Part shown: in pieces, positions 23,301-35,300 of the stretch
Position numbering within the stretch: position 1 is the stretch's first letter
Layout of the letters: each line of letters begins with the position of its first letter
Assembly: GCA_037179385.1 (NCBI GenBank)
Contig: CM074181.1
Location: forward strand, 50,612,394 to 50,676,393
DNA: 64,000 bases
Direction of reading: 5' to 3'
DNA from: Holothuria scabra
Taxonomy: Eukaryota > Echinodermata > Holothuroidea > Aspidochirotida > Holothuriidae
Made by a program: the position numbers and the translations under genes
Notes under the pieces: generated by a model
Databases searched by the model: none
What the model was told of the DNA's origin: nothing
What the model saw: the letters and a program-made list of their open reading frames with translations, nothing else

Positions 23301-26300
23301 TTGAGAGCCAGGTAGTTTGTGATCACCATCCTGAGGAAGTGGTCTGAGGGGAGTCGGTGTCCCACCTCCCCTTTGAAAAATTTTTGCAGGTTGGAGAGTG
23401 CTTACAAAAACTAGGAATTATCACTAATTCTTAAGAAATCTAACAATTTTATTCAGTTAGAGTAAGAAATTTGTGCCGGGGGGTGATGCTGATATTGATG
23501 GCAAGTACCGGGTGGAGATTTTCAGAGCTGGGTAGCACCACCTTGGTGCTGCCCAGCATGGTGACAACCCTGTATGTGAGGATGCAGTCCGTCTTAGTAA
23601 AGACAAGGTTGATTAACTGTTAAACAAAACAGTTCTAACCTGATATCTGCCAGGAGTTGTAAGTATTCTTCATTGACCAAGTCTAGCTGCTGACCAGACA
23701 TAAAACCATCCTAAAAAATATGATGTAAAGAAGAATTGTGACAGACGTTCATGTTACTTAATACTTCACTAAAGGTCTTAATCACAGAGAAAGTGCATTT
23801 TTGTCTCACTGGGAGTAAGCAGAAATTGTTGTTTGTCCTGTCTCTCACACATCTCAAATTTATAGGAGTACCCCTTAGCATAGCTGATGCTCTGAAAGCA
23901 TTTTAAAAAACAATATAAAATTCTGCTTTGAGTCGGCTGCATGGCATGCTGTGTACTACCAACTACAGTGCTATGCATTTTTTTAAACTTGCTGTTAATA
24001 AAAAAAACTGTACCAATTGAGAATTTCTATGAACTACTACAAAAAAATGTAGTTTGAGGTGGGAGTTGACTGCCTTTAAAGAATACCTGCTAATATATTT
24101 CAGTTGCATTATTTATTTTGATTACTACCTTGCCTTCAGAAGATACACAAAACTTTCATGTCTTGGAAAAAATCTCACCTCTAGAAAGTCTCCGGAGTTT
24201 TTCTGGATAAGATTTAGAGCAAACAACAAGCTGAGTTGATTCAAGACATTTTGTGTTCCAGCAGAGGCCGATGTTTGGTCCTGCACTTCATCAAAGAAAG
24301 CTTGCACACAGTACAACTGGGCATGTGCCTAATGATAAAAACAAGCATAAATAACGTGTGCATTAGTCACATGAATGTTCCTGATGTACCCATTCAGTGT
24401 ATACTTTATGTTTTGATCTTTCCCAACCTATCATTTAGGATTGCACAATGTTAACAATTCAACGGTTTAATAGTAATTCATTTAAACATTTAGATTAACT
24501 TTACTTCTATGGGTCCATTTTGATCACATGACTGTGTGTTATCCTGACAAAGCTCATGATAAAATAGATAATCCCTTTTATCTTAGGCTACTTAACTTTA
24601 CTCTGGCTGTGCTGTTAAGATGCAATTATTTACCAATTACATTTCTGATCTCCTTTGCATCTTTCAAATTGAATGATTGTTTTGTATGAATAAACAAAGT
24701 TATGCAACTCTGAACCTGTGCAATAAAACAGGAGAGTGCACTTTCTGGGGTTAATGCTTGCACAAGATGCACTCATTGGCAGATTTTCAAGTAGGGAACA
24801 TCAGGTGGGGGTGGGGTCTGGGGTTAATGCTCTTTGACATTACCAACTCTCCTGTCACATAATGGTGAAGGGAAATAATTCTCTAACATTCACAATTTTC
24901 TGTACAGAAAGACTTCACACTTTGAAACAGATGCCAACAGTTTATTTCAAGTCAATTATGTTATACTTCCTTAACTCCTAGAAAAAAAGGAGTTCTTTGT
25001 AAGTTTTGACACTTGCACTACAACACCTGCTTGTCTGTCATTAAAGTTATTAGGAGCACTGTGAGGAGCCCTTACAGGCAAATTAAACTCGGCAATGTGT
25101 AAAATTGATATTTCAACAGACGTGCAGAGACAATCATCTCTTGAATAATTCACATTCAATAACTCATATCTCAAAGTTGGCAATGGTATTTCATCCCCCC
25201 CCCCCCCCAAAAAAAAAAGAAGAATAAACAAAAAATGAAAGTCACTGGGTTGTATCAGATCTGATACAAGATTCGATATAGTGCAATTTGAGGATCAACT
25301 TCAAGAAAAAAATAAGATTTTCTTTATGATGGTAATTTCCTTCAAGTAAAGAACATGCATGGAAACTGCAAAGTCACTAAGAAACTGTTAATGTACCTGT
25401 CCCCAATTTTCACCTTAGCAATTTTCATTATCAGCAGCCGATTCAGGTATGTACCTGTGTGGTGCATCCTCCACTTTGTGAGTTTAACCACATTGTTGAA
25501 TATTTAAATCATGCATTAAACCTAATGCAAAACTTTTCAAATACGTAATGCGTAATGCGTGATCTGTTTCCAGAAAACATTGATTGTACATTAATAATAC
25601 TTATTGTAAGTTTTAAGTATGAGAGGCTAAGGAGCCTTGAGGGAACAGATACCAAAGGCCATGAACTACTCTGGCCCTTTTTTAATCCCTGCTTCTAAAT
25701 ACCAAATGCCCTCCTCTACACCTGGTACAACAGTAACCCTTCTGGCCATTTTAAACTTATCAGAGTTCTACAATGAAATTTTTAAACTTAAAGGCCCTCT
25801 TCTCTCACCCCAAACAGTACCAATCCTCCTAACTTTCTTACTGAAGCCCCTCCCACAATTTTCTGAAATTCATTCTCACCCAGATACAATCTCAGTTTAT
25901 TGCTTCGAGGTGAGTATAGAAAAACTCAATTTATATAATCAAAACACTCTCAGTACTGTTCATGCTGTGTAATATAAGCTTTGGTACTCTGCATTGTTTG
26001 AATTAGCTGTCAATCAAAGAGCTGAGCCAATTGAGAATTTTGGTATCCCCATACCAAAATTGTAGTTTGGGGTGAGAGGTTTGGCCCTTCAAAAAAGGCA
26101 TATCTTACCTCAGCAACTTGGACCACCACCACCTGACTTTCATTCCAGGCCCTCTCCTTGTTGCATCCAGAAGATACAAGAGCCTGCAATCTTTCTGATG
26201 TTTTTTGGATTTTTCTGAGGATTGACAACATATACATTCATGAAGAATGCACTCGATCATCTGCCCTTATTACTTTAACAACATGCAGGAAAGTAAATAG

Positions 26301-29300
26301 TACCAAGAAAACTTGCCAATACACCGACCACACCTAACAGATCAATTTACTACAGAACTCTAGTTTTTTCATTATGAAGGACTTCCAGCCATTATAGTTA
26401 GGTCCCAAAATTAAGTTCTCATAGTTCTCATTTCAATGTTATTTTATCTCTCTTGCCTCCTGTTAAAACACCCTGAGCTCAGAAATTTCTCTCTTCTGCA
26501 ACTATGGCCGTGTTCCCATTTGGGTGAGTGCGGTGGATCATGATCTACCACGGTAGATCAAACTCTAATGGGAACGCAGATCAACAACACTCACTCAAGA
26601 TGAAGATCGACTGATTTTGATGAACCGTTCAGGGCAGATCAGATCGACTGCGATGGATCAAAGTTTATCAAGGGATCACATTGGTAGATTAAGTGACCCC
26701 GGATCTCAGGGTTTTGTGATACAGTGCTGGTGCGGGATAAAAATGGCAGGCTGACTTGTAAATGATGGTTAAAATTTTGCGCTTGCGCAATGTGTTCATA
26801 TAAAATGCTGATCTACAGCGCTCACTCAAATGGGAATGCAGCTCTGGGTCAAGTTACTTGACACCACCTTAATGCAGTAAAACCCTGATCCACTGCGCTC
26901 ACTCGAATGGGAACACAGCTTATGCCATGCTCATGAATTTTAAGTGTCTTTCTTAAATGCCTTTTACTGTGTAGAGGCTAAGTGCAACCAGAGACAACTG
27001 TATATGGTTAGTTATGACACTAGATTAAGAAAGCAGTAGCTTAACTGTTTGACTGCATAATGAGAGGAAATGAACTTTTTACTTGTCTGCCAAAGTGTGA
27101 AAAACCTAAATCTAATGGAAATTTGAAACCCAAAATGAAGTATGCATTATAATATAAAACATGGTAAAGTTGCAAAATATATATTACAGCTGTCTTACTG
27201 TTCTTATGTTTCACATATACTATACATGGTATAATCTTGAAAGTTATTTCCACTTTATAAGAAAGGATACAGGTACTCAATTGCTCTATAAATGTTACCA
27301 TGGCAACAATACAAACTTACCTTTGTACTCTGTGTTGAAAAGCATCAATCACACATTCATAATCTCTGACCTGACCTTTGAACTCAGGTTTCCACCTGGA
27401 TTTCATTGGCTGACTCAAATAAGAATCAAAGCAATTCTCAGGCAGAGTCCCACCCTTTTGAAGGAAAGCAACCATTTTTAGGAGATACCTACAAATCAAG
27501 GAAAATGTAAGAGAATGATGGCCAAAATCATATTTTTCTAGTCTTCCACATCATACTTTTCCAACATTTATTTGTTTAATCACTTGATCAGTGATCAATT
27601 CCTTACTCTGATGAGAAAATATTTTACATAAAGAAAGACAACATATCAATGGGAACACTCAGTGGTCTTTTATACTTCAGTGCAGGGTTGTCACCAGCCC
27701 AATTTGAGTGCCGGCTAAACATCTGGCCCAATATTTGTACCTCACCCTACCCCCCCCCCCCCCCCCCCCATGGAATCCACCTCATTTTTGACCCATTAAT
27801 TTTTCAGCTATTATGAAAATTTTATTTTTTTTTTCAATAATTCAATCATTTGCAGTGTAGAAAGGGAAAGTAAGAAATTCCCTCTTGAACCACTCATAAA
27901 CGCTTACCGCCAGCCCTAGCTGTAGTACGGCAAGTTTTGCAAACCCTCTCAGTCATTCAGTCATACCATCGTAACGTTATGTTTATCGTAATCTGTTCGG
28001 ACCAGGACTAACAGAGTTGCCGCTGATTCGATAAATCAGTACATCATTTATACTACAAAAAATAGAAGGGTAATAGCCGCCTTGCGATACTAAAAGTGTA
28101 CGCAACTGCATTATGTACAATGAAGATTTTGGGCTGTATATAATGCATACCTATCATCATGTGTGCATGGCTTTCTCTGTACAAATTACTTTCAACGTTT
28201 GCCGAATTTTGTAATATCAATTCTAAACGCCCCCAAATAGTTTGTTCACATTTTTCTCCCAAAAATTGGAAGTCTTTGAAATTGCATGCGATGTACCACA
28301 CGGTGTGCTGTAGCAAAAGAGAGATTCGTGAAAGTGTGTTACGAAGAGTTTAATTCCCTTGTTTCTTTTTATGTTCATCATTAAGAATGCGGTTCCCGCC
28401 ATGCATGCTGTAGTATCTTGCATATAACTGCATTATTACACTTGCACAAAATTAGCGATAGCATGCTGTTTCCAGCACATACATTACTGTGTAAATAAAG
28501 CGGTGCGAAGCCCACGCTGTATGTACGAAGTTTGAGAAGAAGATTGTCATCAGTTGATCATGTGAGGCTCCGCCTACAAGCTTATGAGTGACAGCGATAC
28601 ATGCCTGTGGGAGGGATCTACTCTTCCATGTTTTGAAAAACTTGGTAGGGGCATTGTGAACTGATTTCAGAAAAAAAATGCACGTTGCGCAGCTTTTTAG
28701 AGACAATCGTTGTATACCAAATACAGCGCTATATACCAGTATACAGTAGTATCGTTGAAGCCTTACGGTACAGGCAGGCAAAATACTGCGTGTATATATA
28801 TGCCAAAGGTCATACTACCATTACTACGTACTTTCACTTTACTGGGCTGAATTCGTAAATCCGACTATCACTCTTATGGTAACTTTTTTAATACTTCTAT
28901 TTATTTTGCCGTCTCTGAATTTCTCAAAATGATATTCAGCTGACATCACATGGGTATTGAGTGTGTTCAAAATTGTCACAAATCCATGCCAAATAACGAT
29001 TTCACAGACTGCATTTTTCAAGTAGAAGATCATTTTTGTGCCGGTTGGAGGCCTTGCATTTTAGGTGTTGTACCGGTTGGCAATGTCTAGTGCCGGTTAG
29101 TCCCGACCGGCGCAGACCGGCGTGGTGACAACCCTGCTTCAGTGGCGAAAGTTGGTGCTTCAAATATACTAATTGCATGTTTAAGACCGACATTTACCCA
29201 TCATGTGCCCCTGGCAGAGTGTCTGTGCTAGAACCTGTACTCAATCCCTGATACAGAACTAACCTACAATGTGAAGCCATGACATCACACCTGCTTGCTC

Positions 29301-32300
29301 CAAGTTCATTTTATGTAGATAATTTGCCACATTTAATCGCTAACTTCTCTAGAACCGAACATGAGAAATGAATAAAACTTTCACCAGAATGCTTAGAATA
29401 TGTTCCTCTTTAGCATACCAAAAATAAGCTTGGCTTTGGACTATTCTTTTAATTGAAAGGTTGTGCCTTGTGGTCAAGGTATGATGCAAGAGGCTTGCTG
29501 CAAAGTTTACAGGCAAATTTTTGCTCTATACCTAGCCTTTTATTTTCATACATGTGTCATACTGATGAGTTGGCCTTTAAATTTGCCATCAAGTAGGGCC
29601 AAGACTCCTATTTTCCTTCAGTTGGCATTCAGTGTGGTAAGACACTTTCATACTTGCTTACTGTGTTCTGTACATACTGTACAAAAACAAGGGTACATGG
29701 TACATGAGCTGAGTACTATGTGCTCACTTCAGTTTGTGCATCCCATGGTGTGTCCTACAATATACTTTAATATTCATTTTACCTTTATTTTGCTCTTTGT
29801 GTCTTATTCACAATGCAACCATGATATACTTTTTGAGAGTAATGGTAGAAGTGCATTTAAAAAGAAAAAAAAAACTTAACAAGGTGAGAGGGAGTACCAC
29901 ACCCAATCCATACCTAGCAGTCTGCATGTATATGACACTCTTCTCTCCTTCTACAGTAGACAATACAGAGCATCTCTCATAGATCCAAGGTAAACCACTT
30001 GCAAGAAGATATCCATGGCCACCACAGGCATACCGACAGGTGTTAACATACTGGCTTACTGCGTCACAGCAAAATGCTTTCAGTCCACAAGAGATTGCAT
30101 GCAGCTGAAAAAAAACAGGCAAGAACACATATTTTCCTTTCTTTTAGGGAAGCATTTCCCCACCATTCTTCAACTCCCCTCCCCTTCTGTTCCAGAAGTG
30201 GTATCAGAGGTTGAGAAAATGCATAGTTGCTAACACTGTCATCTAATAAAACAGAACATGAAGGAGATGGTCAGCTGTCCATCTCACTGGGGAAAGTGCA
30301 CGGGCACTCACCTGGACTAGTAGAATCCTCGGGTAGGAGGGGGGGGGCAAAACTGTTTTCTTGCTCTTTAATTGTTTACATGTAGTAATACTCTTGAGGG
30401 GTTACTCCTTAAACAAGTTAACAATTCCTGGAAGATACTGGGTGGAATGCAAATTTCTGATATACTATATAGGGGAATAGTGTATATGTGAGTCGGAAAG
30501 GTTTCATTTTAGCATGAGTATGGGTTAGTAAATAAGTGTGGGTTGTTACCATTCCTTGCTGACCCTGGAAGCTAATAACCCTGCTTGCAAAGTGTAAGGT
30601 ATGTATACACAATCTCCCATTACTACATATAAAACACTGGCCATTATAACTTTAACTATCTCAATGTGAGAAGAACAAGCTCCTCTAGGCCTACTGAATT
30701 TGTTTTACATCCAACCCGGCCAAAAATAATTTAAGGATGATGAACATCTCTTTTATTAATTAAAGTAGAGATTAAGACAAACACACTGCAGTCAGCAGAA
30801 ATGAAACAATGCATGGTAGGTTTAATTTTCCACATTTCTTTCATTCATTTGAAAGAAGCTCTTTTAGAATAATGTAAGCATAATGGCTTTAACACCTCTA
30901 TTTATAGGAAATTTTTATGACATACTAAAGCTTTAAGGGGCAATCAGAATTGTTTTTACAATTTTTGAGCAACTTTGATTCTGCACATGGACCCTAAACT
31001 AACTCAAAATGATCCATGGCCACGATTTAACATCATGATTAGTAACAGTGAAACAGGGGCGGTCTAGTCTGGCAACTGTGTGGAACTTTTTACACCAACA
31101 AGTACTGTATTCAAAAAAGTTCATTCAACAGTCATTACCACAAGAGTAATGTTACTTTCTTATCTCATACTCATAGACATCTCTCTTCAGTGTCTCTTTA
31201 TTCTGGTAAACAATCAGTTAAAAAGGGAAAAGAAGGTGCTGCAACAAAAGGTTAATATTTTCTGTAAACTCTGGTTGTCCCTTTAAGCAGTGTCCATTAA
31301 AATAAGATGGCATTAGGCATTGCCAAACATATGACACACTCTGTACTGTCGTAACCGACTCAGTGCATGGTCAAGTGGTTAGAGCATCTGACTTGCAGTC
31401 AGGAGATCTGGAGTTTGGCTCCTGAAAATGGTCATAGCAAAGACATCAAATGTGGAACCTACTGCCATTGTGCTTGGTGCTCCACATAAGAAAGGGGTAG
31501 GGGAAACAAAACAGTGCGCCACAGCTGGAAAAAGGGATGTGGTTGCTTGAACTTACACCAACTGGTTAAATACTGAACAATAAAACTCCATTTAACTATT
31601 ACTAGCGATCTGCATTGTCGCTATTTGGGAAAGTGCTAAATTCAGAATTGCAAAAAATTTGTCTGTCTCAGACCTGATGAATTTCTTACCCTATTAGATA
31701 TCTCCCCCCAGTCCTCACTAAAATGGTTATAAACTGTCAGGTGATCAATTATCCCATAATTAACCCCACAGTAACAAATAAATGCACTCATAGTTTACTC
31801 AGGTTGTACTGTTTTAATATGGAATATTTACAAACAGAATTTCTTAGTTTTCTTTTGAATGACAAAAAAAAATGTGTGTAAATGAACAATGTTTAACAAT
31901 TCTGGACCTGTGCATTAAGACAGAATAAAATGCATGTTTGGGGGCCAATGCTATGGCAGGATGCACAAGGGAAGCACCCTTGCACATTGCTTACAATAAC
32001 CCTGATCATCCATTATCCTGTGCTAATGAACAGCCCATCCTTGTGTTAACCTTTAATTGATAAATTTAAATCTGCAATGAAAATAAAAGATGTGTGTTTA
32101 TAATTGCAGATATTCTAGGTGTTGTTAATACCTCAGGCAAACTTGAGAAATCTCCTGCTCTTATCAAAGACTCAGCATTGTTGTAAAAATCTGTAAGTCT
32201 TTTTGTAACGAACAAAAATCCATAAGCTGTCGCCAAAGCAGGAAAGAGTTTATCCTGTTGTGATTGGTAATCAAGGATTTGTACTTCACCATCCCTAAAC

Positions 32301-35300
32301 GAAAGATAAAACACAATGTTAAAATCAAGGTTAATCTCTACTTGCTGGAAGGAAACATGCAAGGTGAAAATTTAGCAATGTCATTATAAAACAGAACTAG
32401 ACATCCCAGTACTTGAGAGTAAGAAGGTGATCAAAGACTGTTGAAAATAACACTTTAAATGATAGTTGGTAGTCTGGCCTTGAATATTAAAATTTCAAGG
32501 TGTGCTACAAATCATACGTCTCAGGAAATGAACCAGTGCAGAAGGTGTAGTATTTTATTAGCCTTTAATATGTTTATATGCTATGCATTCTTTATCTAGG
32601 TATGCAAAGAGTCCACTTCTTACAGTTATTTCAGGTGAGTAAAAGCACATGATTGCACTCACACGCCTCAAAATCTACAAAATTTACCTGTGGTTTGTGA
32701 TCCTGCAGTACCAGTCCTACTTTCCTCACCTGTTTCCAACTGGACCATCCCACTTTTACCGAAGGCTAAACGACAATGTCTACAGTAGGTGCCGCTATAC
32801 CTCATTGGAACCTGTTCCTTGACACACCTTAGCGTTCTGCAGTAAATGGGATAGCCCTGGAAGTTGTGAAACAGGTGACGAAAACAGGTGCAACGTAGAT
32901 TTCGATGTCTGGATATTTTATGCAAATACTACTAGGTCTAATGCTTGCACTTGGTACCAAGCAACACAACTAGTCTATGCAGAGCCTGACTGAAACACCA
33001 AAACGTGCAAAATGTCCATAATTTTGGTAACTCTTCCCAGTCTTCTCTAGCAGCTGTTTTGTTAAAGCCCTACACCAAGAAAATTTTAAGATGGTGCTCA
33101 GTAACAAGACAACAAATTTACCACCGGGACAAAAAATTAACCCTGACAAAAAATTTACCACACACACAAAGGTTGAGGAACCCAGACAGAAATGAAAAAT
33201 TGATAAGATATTGTGCTACATACAAACTTGCACTTAAACCATACTTGAAAATAAATTTAAACTTAGAAAATCAACTTTTTATCTCTACGTTAAATGACAA
33301 AATTTCCATGGCAATTTTCTGATTCCTGGGTTTTTATGACAGTAGAATCTGTCACTTGGACTTGAATGAATCATGATTCAAACAAAACAGTCGAAGAAAT
33401 GTAAATATTAACTAACGTTTTATCAATGGTGCCTTGCCGTCTAATTGCACTGAAACGAGTCGCTATGGTGACTGCCATTGCAAGCAACCCAGTGGCGCCA
33501 AATGCAATGTTACATCGCATTTCGATCATGGTACCATAGGTCACTTTAGGGTTTCCATGGATCAAAAGATGTCCATCTGGTGTTACCTAGTGAAAGGAAA
33601 TGAATAAAAGGACTACTTTCAATGGAGATATTTGTGATTGTATTGGTATCTTAACAAAGGAATTGAATGGCACCTTACTACCACATCACAATGTGTATAA
33701 TTAGCATAATCAATCAAGTTTTGAATCCAATTGTTATGCACTACATTGTTTAAGTTTTTTTCCCTTGGCTTGAAATTGTTGTGTGTAGAATTTGAAAAAG
33801 TGTCTGGTTAAAAGTTTGTTTTTGAAAACCCAACTGAATCGTTAATCCTTTTTTGACAGGCAAGGAATACCATATTTATTAATATTTGTTGTGAAGAGCA
33901 CAAAAATTGTGCACTCCAGCTACTTCTATTAACAATGATCTGAGGAACTCTCATGTACAGTATCATTACAGGACAAAAACTTCAATCCAATGTCTATTTA
34001 TACCAAACAATGGAATAGCTGAACAAAAGCAATTTCATTTCATCTGCTGAGAATAAAGGTAGCTACATAAATATTAATCATTATCATAAAATTCAACTTG
34101 CAAATAAAAATCTTTTTTGGGTCCAAAATGTAACCCCCCTTGATATCGACATTCTTTTGATGTTTGCGATAAAAAAAACATTTACGTAAACACTCTTATT
34201 CTACAACAAAATATCTCTCCTGCAAACCTGAGGATGCCTGGGCATTTTAAGACTGTACCCCTCCCCCCACCCCCAACAAAAGTTAAGAAATGTTCCATGA
34301 TCCATTATGGCATGAATACTGGGATAAACATATATCTACAGACTTTTAATGTAAATTTTCTTCCCAACATACATACACTGATTTGGCTGAGTGGAAGTAT
34401 TTTAGGCTAGATGTACTACCTCTTTTAGGCCAGTCAAAGTCCTTTATATAATAGTGAGTATTGAGATGTGTTTCTCAAATCCCTAAATATATTGAGGAGA
34501 TCCATTTCTCAAGTTCCCCTAATGGATGAAGCCTGTAATGTAACAGCAGTATTAAACACCTTAGGTTGCTAACTGAAAATTGGCTCAATACTTTACCTCC
34601 ATGTATTTCATCAACATTTGGTCTCTTGGAATTCTTACATGATTAAGGATTAGGTAACCATTGCTTGTTCCATTTGTGTTCCATTTTGGACCAATGTCGC
34701 CAAGCTGACATCCTGTGATGAAATGAAATATATATATGCAATTAAACCACAAAGAGAACATACATGGATTAAGGTTCCCATAATGTCATCTGATTTCAAC
34801 TTTAACAAACACCAAAGTGATGCACAAAACAATGATTTATGTTTCCCACCATTATGTGTGGTATATACTATAACAAACACCATTTTCATTACAGGCAAAC
34901 TCAAGTGATGTTTAACTCACACCAAAAACAGCAAAGACTTATGGTCGTAATGTTTAAGCAAAATGCTTAAAACTAAAGCTAAAATGATTCCAACCCTCAG
35001 CTACCCTACAAAAATTGGGTGTCAGCTTTTTTCACCAATGAATTAGGTATCAGATGATCTTTGACCTCCACCAGAAAGGACAGTACAGTTAGTAACCTCT
35101 CAAAGATTTAACATGTTTGGTCTTGGTATAAAACTGCTGCCTCAACTTGGGAAATAATGTAGCCATATTAAACCAGAATGCAAAACTGCATTGAGGTTTC
35201 GATGATACACAAACGTTCCGTTTCAAATAATCCCATCATGTACCATTATCTTCTCATTCAAATGTTATACTAACATGTTCAAAAAATAATTTTGTTTTCC

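Noticed and set aside
29463..29879. 138-codon + strand ORF
   Set aside because: It lies antisense in ACOX intron 9, ends in poly-lysine from an A-tract and has no recognised domain.
31370..31440. tRNA gene
   Set aside because: The boxes are tRNA-like but the arms do not fold into a proper cloverleaf and the sequence continues into a SINE body.
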